In this document: piece by piece, positions 14,186 to 21,992 of the stretch
Numbering within the stretch: the stretch's first letter is position 1
Layout: each line of letters begins with the position of its first letter
IMG/VR virus record: IMGVR_UViG_3300031576_001286
Span: 1 to 41,210 of that record
From: a virus
Length of the DNA stretch: 41,210 nucleotides
Direction: 5' to 3' (one strand)
Made by a program: the position numbers and the translations under genes
The notes under the pieces: model-generated
Told to the model about the DNA's origin: nothing
Seen by the model: only the letters and a program-made list of their open reading frames with translations
Database searches by the model: none

Positions 14186-14697
14186 TCCTCGATCGCGCGC
14201 CACGGTTTCTCAAGGGGCCGGTGCCGGAAGGCCGCAACCAATGGCCGACGGTCGCCGCGCTCGGCCGCTTGGCGCTGGCGCTGCGGCAGTACGAGTTGCA
14301 GGTCCGCACCTACTGGAGTTCGGTGATCGGCCGGCCGCGGAGCTGTCTGGATTGGGACGGCCCGGAGGCGCAGAGCTTCTACGGCGTGTGTCTGCTCGCG
14401 CGGTTCATGTATCTTACGGACGTGGGGCGGCGCGGCAGCATGACGGATCCCGCGACGCTCTCGGCCACGGTGGAGCGGTGGGCCAAGCAGGTCCGGGGCG
14501 CACAGCAGGTGGATCCGGCGGCGGCGCGGGAGCGCGCGGATCGTCGGCAGCGCGCGCTCGTGCAGGACAAGCGCCGCTATCGCGCACGGCAGAGCCGGCG
14601 GCGCCTGGGGGAAGTGATCGTCTGCCGGCCGCGCACCAAGCAGGAGCTCGTGGCACAGCTGGAACTGGCGCTGCCGGAACGGTCACGGTCGGCGTGA
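14182..14697 (+). CDS. Unknown protein at end of early region
   Basis: 171 aa, ATGA overlap with the lipoprotein gene; a GTG at 14158 is an alternative start. Predicted helical N-terminal half (VAALGRLALALRQYELQVRTYWSSVIG), then a strongly basic segment (ADRRQRALVQDKRRYRARQSRRR) that could bind nucleic acid. Its place just upstream of the early/late junction is where lambdoid phages carry the antiterminator Q, but no similarity to Q is recognisable. Confidence 0.65.
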   Translation: MILDRAPRFLKGPVPEGRNQWPTVAALGRLALALRQYELQVRTYWSSVIGRPRSCLDWDGPEAQSFYGVCLLARFMYLTDVGRRGSMTDPATLSATVERWAKQVRGAQQVDPAAARERADRRQRALVQDKRRYRARQSRRRLGEVIVCRPRTKQELVAQLELALPERSRSA

Positions 14698-14930
14698 TGG
14701 ACGAGCGGATCGAGCTTCGGTTCGCCGTCGTGAACGGCGCGCTGTGCACCGAGTTCAAGTGTCCCAAGTGCAGCCAATGGAGCCCTGCGAAGTTGACGCC
14801 GGATGATCTGGGGATGGTGTGCAAGCCGGAGCCTGGCGTCGATGTTTACGAGCTGCGCTGCATCCATCTCTGCGACTTTCGGTTGGTATTCAGCGTGAAG
14901 CGCTCTACGCTAGTCGAAGGCACGGCTTGA
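14697..14930 (+). CDS. Zinc-ribbon protein at early/late junction
   Basis: 77 aa, TGATG-coupled. CPKC at 22-25 and a second set (C42, RCIHLC) suggest one zinc ribbon. It is the last early gene before the terminator at 14968. Could be a transcription factor acting at that junction, by position only. Confidence 0.62.
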   Translation: MDERIELRFAVVNGALCTEFKCPKCSQWSPAKLTPDDLGMVCKPEPGVDVYELRCIHLCDFRLVFSVKRSTLVEGTA

Positions 14931-14956
14931 CAACGATCCCTTCGGCGGGGTAGGCT
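14927..14956 (+). promoter_or_regulatory. Promoter-like sequence at early/late junction
   Basis: TTGACA (14927-14932), an 18-bp spacer, TAGGCT (14951-14956): 6/6 and 3/6. The flanks around the -35 (GCTTGACAACG) are identical to those at 20765. The expected start near 14963 lies just before the terminator hairpin, an arrangement reminiscent of lambda pR'-tR'. Confidence 0.5.
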
Positions 14957-14967
14957 TGAGGCGAAGA

Positions 14968-14994
14968 GGCGTGGCCGGGGCCATGCCTTTTTTT
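14968..14994 (+). terminator. Intrinsic terminator at end of early region
   Basis: GGCGTGGCC paired with GGCCATGCC (one G-U pair) followed by seven T: a textbook rho-independent terminator. It ends 14 bases before the methyltransferase ATG, so late-gene expression from upstream would require read-through. Confidence 0.88.
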
Positions 14995-15008
14995 GTTGAG
15001 GAGAAACG

Positions 15009-16337
15009 ATGGACGTGGTGCATGTCCCACTCGCCGAGCTGACGAAGGTCGACTACAACCCGCGGAAGATCACGCCGCCGCAGTTCGAGGCGCTGAAGCA
15101 GTCGCTGCGTGCGGATCCGGAGTTCTTCGCGTCGCGGCCGTGCCTCGTGAACCAACGCGACGGGCAGCTCGTGATCTACGCCGGCAATATGCGCTTCGAG
15201 GCGGCGAAGGCGCTCGGCTGGGCGACGGTGCCGTGTCTCATCGCGACGCTCCCGCTCGCCCAGGAGCGGGAGCGGAATCTCAAGGACAACAACGAGTACG
15301 GCGAGTACGTCGACGACGCCTTGGCGGCGATGCTCTACCAGATGGCACAGGGCGGCACGTCGGTCGACGCGCTGGGCTTTAATGAGCGCGAGCTGCGCGT
15401 GCTGATGGACGAGGGCCGCGCGGCGATCGAGGGCGCGGGCCCGCCGGAGGATGACGTGCCAGCGCCGCCGGTGGAGGCCGTCACCCAACCCGGCGAGCTG
15501 ATCACGCTCGGGGCGCATCGGCTGCTCTGCGGGGACGCGACGAAGAAGGAGGACGTCCAGCGCCTCCTGGCCGGCGAGCAGGCGGATCTGTGCGCGACGG
15601 ATCCGCCGTACCTGGTCGATTACACGGGCTTGGCACGACCGGGGGGGGGCAAGGACTGGAGCGACACGTATCGCGAGGTCGACATCAAGAACGCGCAGCA
15701 GTTCTTCCACGAGACGTTCGCGCGGGTCCTCGAGGTCACGAAGCTGGGGGCGGCGATCTACTGCTGGCACGCGCATCGGCTGGTAGGCGTCATCATGGAG
15801 ACATGGAAAGGGCTCGGCATTCTCCCGCACCAGCAGATCGTCTGGGTCAAGCCGGCCGCGATGGCCAACTTCGCGTTCTGGGACTGGCAGCACGAACCCT
15901 GCCTGATGGGATGGCGTCAGGGTCACAAGCCGAACCATGACGGGATGAAGCGCGGCGCTCGGACGACAGTCTGGATCGTTGGGCTGCAGCGTAGCGGAGA
16001 TTCGATGGAAACGGACTACTACAGCGACGTCTGGGAGATGGACTGGGAAGGGCGCAAGCGCAACAACGGCGGCCTGCACCCGACGACGAAGCCCGTCGAG
16101 ATTTTCGCGCGGCCGATGCGCGTTCACACCGCGCAGGGGGCGCTCTGCTATGAGCCCTTTGCGGGCTCCGGCTCGCAGCTCATCGCGGCGGAGAAGCTGG
16201 CGCGGCGCTGCGTGGCGATGGAACTGGAACCGCGCTTCTGTGACGTCATCCGAGACCGCTACGCGGCCTACGTCGGCGAGCCGAAGTGGGCGGCGCATCC
16301 GAGCGCGGTCGAGCAACAATTGGCGGCGAGGACATGA
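15009..16337 (+). CDS. ParB-domain/DNA methyltransferase fusion (N6/N4 type)
   Basis: 442 aa. Residues 1-~90 form a ParB-like nuclease/CTPase-type domain (LTKVDYNPRKITPPQFEALKQSL, YAGNMRFEAAKALG; the ERR of true ParB is replaced by NMR). Residues ~160-430 are a DNA_methylase_N6_N4 domain with DPPY (198-201) preceding the SAM-binding motif FAGSGS (384-389), the order of the beta class. It should methylate adenine-N6 or cytosine-N4 in a short site. No restriction enzyme is nearby, so it looks like an orphan protecting or marking phage DNA. A run of nine G at 15641-15649 encodes part of residues 210-214. Good Shine-Dalgarno (GAGGAG). Confidence 0.93.
   Translation: MDVVHVPLAELTKVDYNPRKITPPQFEALKQSLRADPEFFASRPCLVNQRDGQLVIYAGNMRFEAAKALGWATVPCLIATLPLAQERERNLKDNNEYGEYVDDALAAMLYQMAQGGTSVDALGFNERELRVLMDEGRAAIEGAGPPEDDVPAPPVEAVTQPGELITLGAHRLLCGDATKKEDVQRLLAGEQADLCATDPPYLVDYTGLARPGGGKDWSDTYREVDIKNAQQFFHETFARVLEVTKLGAAIYCWHAHRLVGVIMETWKGLGILPHQQIVWVKPAAMANFAFWDWQHEPCLMGWRQGHKPNHDGMKRGARTTVWIVGLQRSGDSMETDYYSDVWEMDWEGRKRNNGGLHPTTKPVEIFARPMRVHTAQGALCYEPFAGSGSQLIAAEKLARRCVAMELEPRFCDVIRDRYAAYVGEPKWAAHPSAVEQQLAART
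15641..15649 (+). repeat. G9 homopolymer inside the methyltransferase gene
   Basis: Nine consecutive G, the longest mononucleotide run I noticed in the window, just after the DPPY codons. The frame is intact here. Loss or gain of one G would truncate the enzyme before its SAM motif, so the tract could act as a phase-variation switch. Confidence 0.7.
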
Positions 16338-16819
16338 GCAAAGGTCTAACCGAATCGACCGCGACGCGCGAGGCGGTAAAGGCGCGGGCGATCAAAGTTT
16401 ACACCCACCTCATCCGCGGGCTGCGGCCGCAGGAAATTGGACAGCTCGAAAAGCTCCCGCACAGCACCGTCTACTGGCTCATCCAGGAAGGCGGGCGGCT
16501 CCTCGGCGGCGATCTGACACGGCTAGCCAAGAGCGGCATCCTGCGCGAGATGTTCATCAAGTCGCAGTACCGGGAGCGGAACTTCTGGACGATCCACGCC
16601 ACGGCGACGAAACCGAAAGAGAAGCTGCAGGCACTGGAGCAGCTGCGTGAGGAGGCGCTGTTTCAGTTGAACCTCGCGGAGCGGCTGCATCTGGTCGACG
16701 AGAAAGCTGATCTGAGCAAGGCGGTCAACACGCTGTCCGATCTCATTGCGTTGGCCTCCAGCAATGGCCACGCGTCACCAACCGACCATGCCGGCCTCCT
16801 CCCCGCAAGCCGCAGCTGA
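16334..16819 (+). CDS. Probable small terminase subunit
   Basis: 161 aa from the ATGA-coupled ATG at 16334. An N-terminal helix-turn-helix-like segment (YTHLIRGLRPQEIGQLEKLPHSTVYWLIQEGG) would bind the packaging site, and the helical C-terminal half (KLQALEQLREEALFQLNLAERL) could oligomerise. It lies directly upstream of and overlaps the large terminase, the usual place for TerS. Family assignment is by context. Confidence 0.72.
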   Translation: MSKGLTESTATREAVKARAIKVYTHLIRGLRPQEIGQLEKLPHSTVYWLIQEGGRLLGGDLTRLAKSGILREMFIKSQYRERNFWTIHATATKPKEKLQALEQLREEALFQLNLAERLHLVDEKADLSKAVNTLSDLIALASSNGHASPTDHAGLLPASRS

Positions 16820-18302
16820 GTCGCTGCGGATTCTTCAGGCGCGCTGGCAGCGGGACTGGCGGTTCTTCTATTACCAGACGCTGGGCGGGCCGCCGCTGAC
16901 GTGGGACCAAGAGGCGCTGTGGGACCACGTCGCGGCGCATGAGCGGACGGTCGTGACGAGCGGCCATGCGACGGGCAAGGACTTCGAGATCGGCCGGATC
17001 GTCCCGTGGTTTCTGTTCTCGTGGTCGCCGGCGATCGTTATCACGACGGCCCCCACGGACCGGCAGGTCGAGAAGATCATCTGGGGCGAGATCCACGCGG
17101 CGGAGGCCAAGGCCCGCATTCCGCTTGGGGGCAAGCTCCTCGAGAAGGAGTGGGTCGTCGATGCCAAGAACAAGTACTACGCGATCGGCTTCACGTCGAA
17201 GGACACGCAGGCGAGCTCGCAGCACTTCCAGGGGTTCCACCAGGCGCACGTCCTCGTCGTGCTCTCCGAGGCGCCGGGCGTCCACGACTCGGTGTGGGAG
17301 GCGCTCGAGGGGCTGACGACCGCGCAGCACGTCCGGGTGCTCGCCGTCGGGCAGGCTATCGGGTCGGTCGGCGCGTTCTACGAGGTCTGGCGGCACGCCT
17401 GCCGGCGCGGGCCGCAATGCCGCTGCGCCGAGTGGCATCATCTGGCGCTGAGCAGCTGGGACGCGGCGGCCTGGAACGAGCAGATCGGGATCCCGGGGCT
17501 CGCGACGCGGGCCTGGTGCGAGCGGCGCCTCCTGAAGTGGGGCGAGGACAGCCCGCTCTACGTCAGCCGCGTCCTCGGCCAGATGCCGGAGGGGGCGGGC
17601 GACCGGATCATCGCGCTGGCGTGGGCGGCGCTCGCGCAGGAGCTCGAGCTGCCGACCGGCGGGGCGTGCGGGATGGGGATCGACCCGGCCTGGCGCGGGG
17701 AGGACGCGAGCGCCTTCTGCGTCGTGCGCGGGCAGCGGCAGACGCGGCTCGAGGTCGCCTACGGGCAGAACACGCTGGAGGTCGTGAACCGTGCCGTGCG
17801 GATCATCCGCGAGGAGCAAGAGGCGCATCCGGAGCAGCCGCTCAAGACGGTGTGTGTCGATCTGGGCTATAACCCGGGCGTGTACGATCAGCTCTGGTCG
17901 GTGAGCGAGGAGCTGGGCTTCACGGTGATCGGGGTAAACTTCGGCGGGACGGCGGAGCGCGAGGCAGAGTACTACGACAAGGGCGCCGAGATGTGGTGGA
18001 CGCTGCGGGAGGCGCTGCGGGTCGGGACGTTCCAGCTCCTCCCGCAGGACCACCAGGAGAGCGATGAGCTATTGAACGAGCTGACGGCGCGGCGGCTCTC
18101 GAAGAAGCCGGACAAGCTCGGGCGGATCCGCCTCGAGTCGAAGGACGAGCTCAAGAAGCGCGGCGCGCACAGCCCGGACCGCGTCGACGCGCTGATCCTG
18201 GCGCGCGAGGCGTGCCGGCAGTTGACGTCGCCGATGCTCTCCTCGACGGCGGCCGAGCCGGAGCCCAGCGAGGACGAGGCCGCCGTGTGGACGCCGGCAT
18301 GA
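16764..18302 (+). CDS. terL: Large terminase subunit (packaging ATPase/nuclease)
   Basis: 512 aa from the ATG at 16764 (16788 also possible; no strong Shine-Dalgarno). The ATPase has a P-loop SGHATGKD (K72) and a Walker B with the catalytic Glu in VLVVLSEAPG, where Ser replaces the usual Asp. The C-terminal RNase H-like nuclease has GMGIDPAWRGEDAS, VCVDLGYNPG and SPDRVDALILA acidic motifs. It packages DNA into the prohead and cuts concatemers. Overlaps TerS by 56 bp and the next small gene by ATGA. Confidence 0.93.
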   Translation: MATRHQPTMPASSPQAAAESLRILQARWQRDWRFFYYQTLGGPPLTWDQEALWDHVAAHERTVVTSGHATGKDFEIGRIVPWFLFSWSPAIVITTAPTDRQVEKIIWGEIHAAEAKARIPLGGKLLEKEWVVDAKNKYYAIGFTSKDTQASSQHFQGFHQAHVLVVLSEAPGVHDSVWEALEGLTTAQHVRVLAVGQAIGSVGAFYEVWRHACRRGPQCRCAEWHHLALSSWDAAAWNEQIGIPGLATRAWCERRLLKWGEDSPLYVSRVLGQMPEGAGDRIIALAWAALAQELELPTGGACGMGIDPAWRGEDASAFCVVRGQRQTRLEVAYGQNTLEVVNRAVRIIREEQEAHPEQPLKTVCVDLGYNPGVYDQLWSVSEELGFTVIGVNFGGTAEREAEYYDKGAEMWWTLREALRVGTFQLLPQDHQESDELLNELTARRLSKKPDKLGRIRLESKDELKKRGAHSPDRVDALILAREACRQLTSPMLSSTAAEPEPSEDEAAVWTPA

Positions 18303-18481
18303 AGGGCGCGACCGCGTGCACCGCGCTGTTCCTCGCGGGCCTCGGCTGCCTCGTCGGCGCCGCCTGGTGCGCGGGCCTCGCCGCCGGGCTGGCCGCGACG
18401 GGCGCGGTCGCCGTGCTCGTCTCGGGGTTGACGTACCGGAGCCTGCAACAACAGAAGGAGCACACGACCGATGGGACTTGA
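18299..18481 (+). CDS. Small two-TM protein between terminase and portal
   Basis: 60 aa from the ATGA-coupled ATG. Two hydrophobic, Ala/Gly/Cys-rich segments (about 5-22 and 24-45) and a polar C-terminus. It overlaps the portal start by 11 bp. Function unknown. Confidence 0.6.
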   Translation: MKGATACTALFLAGLGCLVGAAWCAGLAAGLAATGAVAVLVSGLTYRSLQQQKEHTTDGT

Positions 18482-20546
18482 CCTGCTCTCGCCGATCCTC
18501 CGTGCGCCGCGGCGCCCGCCGTTCGGGGCCATCCTGCCCGGCGACGCCGCGACGGGGCGCATCCCTCCGCGCGACTTCCGCGCCATGGTGAAGGCCGACA
18601 ATGACTGGGTCTACCGCTGCGCGCGCGTCAACGCGGAGAACATCTCGAAGGTGCCGCTGCGCCTGTACCGTCGGTCCACCGGCGAGGAGGTCGTGGAGCA
18701 CCCGTTCCTCGACCTGCTGCGGAACGTGAACCCGGAGCAGGGGCGCTTCGACCTGTTCGAGATGACGGAGCTGTTCTTGGAGCTCGTCGGGAACAGCTAC
18801 TGGTACGTCGCGCCGATGCTGCTGGAGAACCCGGTGACGAAGCGGCGGGTGCCCGGGGAAATCTGGACGCTGCAGGCGCAGTACGTCAAGATTGTGCCGG
18901 GCCGGTCGCGCATGGTCGACGGCTACCTGTACCAATCCCCAGGGACGCCGACGGTGGCCTTCGAGCCGGAGGAGATCCTGCACTTCAAGTTCCCATCGGC
19001 GGAGAGCCTATACTACGGGAAGGGCCCGGTGGAGGGCGGACGCGCGGCGGTGAACACGCACGAGTCGATGGCCGCCTACGAGGCCGCGCTCTTCCGGAAC
19101 ATGGCCAGGCCCGACGGGGCGCTCATCACGGACAAGGACCTCGCGCCCGAGCAGATCAAAGCCTTGCGGGCCGAGTGGGCGCGGATCCACCAGGGCGCGG
19201 ACCGCAGCGGCAACGTGGCGATTCTGCAGCGCGGCCTGAAGTACGAGGCGATGGGGACGACGCCGAAGGAGCTCGACTACCTCGCAGGGAAGGCGTACAA
19301 CCGCGAGCAGATTGCCGCGATGTTTGGCGTGCCGCTCTCGAAGCTCGGGATCGAGATCGCGGCGGACCGGGCGGCGGCGGAGGCGCACGACCTGACGTAC
19401 CAGAAGGAGACGATCGCGCCGCGGCTGGAGCGGATCGCCTCGAAGCTCAACGAGCGGATGCTGCCGATCTACGACGCGGACTTGGAGGCGCGCTTCGACG
19501 ACCCGGTGCCGGAGAACAACGAGATGGCGCTGAAGAAGCGCGACTCGGACCTGGACCGCGGCGTCATCACGATCAATGAGGTCAGGCGTGAGGAGGGCCT
19601 CGAGGACGTCGAGTGGGGCGACGAGCCGTTCGTGAAGTCGCCCGTGATCAACTTCGGGACCGGCGTGGACGGCGGCGCGCAGGACGACGAGGACGAGAAG
19701 GCGATCATCACGATCTGCGGCGTCGATTCGAAATCTGCCCAGGCGTTCCTGCATCGGAACGCCGGGACGCTCGAGGAGATCATCAGGCGCACGCGCAAAG
19801 CCGGACGCTGGGAGCGGTTCATCGCGGCGACGTGGCCGTTGGAGAAGTCCACGCGCCGACAGATGCGGCAGTTCTTCGTCGAGCAGCGCCGGATCGTCGA
19901 GGGGAACCTGGACAAGATGCGGAGCCTGCCGTCGCGGAAAGCGGTGGACCCGCTCGTGGCGTCGATCCTGTTCTCGCTCGGGGCCGAGAAGGTCCGGCTG
20001 GCCGGCGTGGCGAAGCCGTTGCTCGAGCAAGCCCTCGCGATCGGCGCGGCCTTCGGCGGTGAGGGACTGAGCGACATCGACTTCGACGTGCTCAACCCGC
20101 TGGTGCTGGAGGCGTTGCGGGAGCGCGTCGAGTTCCTGAGCACGCGGGTCAATGAGGAGACGGCACGGGCGCTCACCGAGCAGATCGCGGCCGGGATCGA
20201 AGCTGGCGAGACGACGCAGCAGATCGCGGACCGGATCGCGGACGTGTACGAGCAGGCGACCGGCTATCGGGCGATTCGGATCGCGCGGACCGAGATCCTG
20301 AGCGCCTCAAACAAGGGCGCGACGGCCGCGTACAAGGCCGGTGGCGCGACCGGCAAACGGTGGGTGACGGCCGGGGATGAGCTGGTCCGGGAGAGCCACC
20401 GCGCGGCCAACGGGCAGGTGGTCGGGATCGCGCAGAAGTTCACGGTGGGGGACTCGCAGCTGGACCACCCCGGGGACCCAGCCGGAGCGCCCGGAGAGAT
20501 CATCAACTGCCGGTGCACCACCGTTGCGGTCGTTGAGCGCGGATGA
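18471..20546 (+). CDS. Portal protein fused to MuF-like head morphogenesis domain
   Basis: 691 aa. Residues ~1-400 are an HK97-family portal (DNDWVYRCARVNAENISKVPLRLYRR, FEPEEILHFKFPSAESLYYGKGP, EQIAAMFGVPLSKLGI). After an acidic linker (GAQDDEDEK near 405) and a helical spacer, residues ~560-691 carry a MuF-type minor head domain ending AGAPGEIINCRCTTV, the diagnostic C-rich motif. Usually these are two genes (portal and Mu gp30/SPP1 gp7-like); here they are one chain. Shine-Dalgarno AAGGAG. Confidence 0.92.
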   Translation: MGLDLLSPILRAPRRPPFGAILPGDAATGRIPPRDFRAMVKADNDWVYRCARVNAENISKVPLRLYRRSTGEEVVEHPFLDLLRNVNPEQGRFDLFEMTELFLELVGNSYWYVAPMLLENPVTKRRVPGEIWTLQAQYVKIVPGRSRMVDGYLYQSPGTPTVAFEPEEILHFKFPSAESLYYGKGPVEGGRAAVNTHESMAAYEAALFRNMARPDGALITDKDLAPEQIKALRAEWARIHQGADRSGNVAILQRGLKYEAMGTTPKELDYLAGKAYNREQIAAMFGVPLSKLGIEIAADRAAAEAHDLTYQKETIAPRLERIASKLNERMLPIYDADLEARFDDPVPENNEMALKKRDSDLDRGVITINEVRREEGLEDVEWGDEPFVKSPVINFGTGVDGGAQDDEDEKAIITICGVDSKSAQAFLHRNAGTLEEIIRRTRKAGRWERFIAATWPLEKSTRRQMRQFFVEQRRIVEGNLDKMRSLPSRKAVDPLVASILFSLGAEKVRLAGVAKPLLEQALAIGAAFGGEGLSDIDFDVLNPLVLEALRERVEFLSTRVNEETARALTEQIAAGIEAGETTQQIADRIADVYEQATGYRAIRIARTEILSASNKGATAAYKAGGATGKRWVTAGDELVRESHRAANGQVVGIAQKFTVGDSQLDHPGDPAGAPGEIINCRCTTVAVVERG

Positions 20547-20635
20547 GCCAGCGTCGGGAGATGCGACCGAGCGCGGCAAGAGCCTCGTCGACCAGTGGCT
20601 CTGACAGCGACGGAGAGGTCGTGTGTGTCGTCTAA

Positions 20636-20745
20636 GGGGCTTGTTGGGGGCTTAGAAAGGACTAATAAGGGGCTTGGGACCCCCTCATTAAGGATAAGGA
20701 TAGGAATAAGGCTAGATATAGCTTTATAGATCCCGTAAAGCTTTA
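20636..20745. other. Second origin-like iteron block (intergenic)
   Basis: GGGGCTT at 20636, 20647 and 20669, with a degenerate copy (AGGACTA) at 20658: four units at exact 11-bp period. The last leads into CCCCC, then A-T-TAAGGATA and an AT/purine-rich tract to a perfect palindrome TAAAGCTTTA (20736-20745). The order iterons, G/C inverted segment, (A)TAAGGATA tract, AAGCTATC/TATAGCTT matches the block at 7417-7497. One reading frame (PLIKDKDRNKA...) also resembles initiator linkers, so it could be a relic of a replication gene. Confidence 0.6.
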
Positions 20746-20765
20746 GTACTTGTCAGAGAAAATGC

Positions 20766-20795
20766 TTGACAACGCCAAGGCAATAGGAACAGAAT
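20766..20795 (+). promoter_or_regulatory. Promoter-like sequence before the protease/capsid operon
   Basis: TTGACA (20766-20771), an 18-bp spacer, CAGAAT (20790-20795): 6/6 and 4/6. The surrounding GCTTGACAACG is identical to that at 14926. It would start transcription of the capsid operon near 20802. Confidence 0.6.
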
Positions 20796-20831
20796 CGCCG
20801 CGTACGGTCTAACCGGGGGGTGCGAGGTGTG

Positions 20832-20888
20832 ATGAGCAGCGCGGCTCTTTTTATTTGCCTGGAAAATCAAGTCAAGGGCTTAAGTTGA
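20832..20888 (+). CDS. Putative 18-aa leader peptide of the protease gene
   Basis: ATG at 20832 with GAGGTG upstream encodes MSSAALFICLENQVKGLS and stops two bases before the protease ATG at 20891. A small GAGC/GCTC hairpin and the TTTTTATTT run lie within it. The protease start has no close Shine-Dalgarno of its own, so reinitiation after this leader is plausible. Confidence 0.4.
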   Translation: MSSAALFICLENQVKGLS

Positions 20889-20890
20889 CT

Positions 20891-21955
20891 ATGCTCACCG
20901 TAACCGAACCGGTTGAATCCCTCCGCACGCAGAAGCTGTCCCTGGTCGATCCCGCGAACGCCGAGCTCGCCCAGCGCCTGGGCCTGCCGGGAGGCGAGCT
21001 CATCCGGATCTTCTGCCTCGGCCTCGAGCAAGCGAAAGACGCCGACGGCCAGCGCCCGGTGCTCGTGAGCACGGACGACGTCGACCGCATGGGCGACATC
21101 GTCGAGCCGGACGGCATGGACCTCGGCAACTACCGCAAGAATCCCGTGATCCTCTGGGCGCATGACTACACGCTGCCGCCGATCGGCTCGTCGCTGTGGA
21201 TCCGGCGCCAGGAGCACGGCCTGCTCGCCAAGCCGCGGTGGGCCTCGACCGAGTTCGCGCAACAGATCAAGCTGCTCTACGACGAAGGCCACCTGCGGGC
21301 GTGGTCCATCGGCTTCCTCGTGAAGGAGTGGGAGCCGATCGTCGCCAAGGACAAAGACGGCCAGGAGCGCACGACGGGCTATCGCTACACGAAGTCGGAG
21401 CTGCTGGAGTTCTCGGCGGTGCCGGTGCCGGCGAACCCTGAGGCGCTGAGTGAGGCGATGGCGAAGGGCCTCACCGTCGGGAAGGCGCTGCGCGAGCAGC
21501 TGGTGCCGACCAAGAGAAATAGCGTGGGCTATACCTCGACCGCTGTGCCTGGAGATCCGCTGCACCGGACGCAACAGCAGATCGACAATGCGACGGCTCC
21601 CGTCGCGGCGGCGTGCGACGTATGCGCGGCGCTGCGCGAGCAGGTCGAGGCGCTGCGCGTGGAGCGTGACGACGCCAAGAACGCCAACGATCGGTTCGCG
21701 CAGGCCGTCGTTGAGTTGAACACGAAGATCGCCGCGCTCGAGGCGCAGCTGGCAGCGGCGACCGAAGAACTGACGAAGATCAAGGACACAGGGAACCAGG
21801 CGATCCGCATCGACATCGCGCGGATCAAGGCGCAGGGCGCGGAGGCCGTGATCAAAGTCGACGGCGTGGAGCTCACGAGGCAGGAACTGATCAGCCTCGT
21901 GCGCGAGACAGTCGACGGGTTGATCCGGAAGCGCGCGGGCGTCGTGTCGGCGTGA
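20891..21955 (+). CDS. HK97-type prohead protease fused to scaffold domain
   Basis: 354 aa from the ATG at 20891 (in-frame TTG codons at 20885 and 20855 are alternatives). Residues ~40-200 are a peptidase U35/S78 domain with His91 (LWAHDY) and Ser139 (AWSIGF). After a linker, residues ~245-310 form a coiled coil (LREQVEALRVERDDAKN, KIAALEAQLAAATEEL) like HK97 scaffold/delta regions, and a C-terminal domain follows. It cleaves scaffold and capsid delta domains during maturation. Confidence 0.9.
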   Translation: MLTVTEPVESLRTQKLSLVDPANAELAQRLGLPGGELIRIFCLGLEQAKDADGQRPVLVSTDDVDRMGDIVEPDGMDLGNYRKNPVILWAHDYTLPPIGSSLWIRRQEHGLLAKPRWASTEFAQQIKLLYDEGHLRAWSIGFLVKEWEPIVAKDKDGQERTTGYRYTKSELLEFSAVPVPANPEALSEAMAKGLTVGKALREQLVPTKRNSVGYTSTAVPGDPLHRTQQQIDNATAPVAAACDVCAALREQVEALRVERDDAKNANDRFAQAVVELNTKIAALEAQLAAATEELTKIKDTGNQAIRIDIARIKAQGAEAVIKVDGVELTRQELISLVRETVDGLIRKRAGVVSA

Positions 21956-21992
21956 TGGGCGTAGCGGACCACAGACCAGGAGGGGCAAGCGA

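Larger units (their letters stand above)
20543..20890. other. 344-bp noncoding gap with origin-like, promoter and leader elements
   Basis: The only stretch above 300 bp without a convincing gene. It holds the iteron block (20636-20675), AT-rich tract with palindromes (20694-20750), a TTGACA promoter (20766-20795), a weak hairpin with a T-rich run (20834-20856) and an 18-codon leader ORF (20832-20888). A 30-codon ORF at 20543-20635 starts ATGA-coupled to the portal stop and ends at the first iteron, but its Ser/Arg-rich sequence is not convincing. Confidence 0.7.

Noticed and set aside
20543-20635. 30-codon ORF after the portal gene
   Set aside because: ATGA-coupled, but composition looks noncoding and it ends at the iterons.
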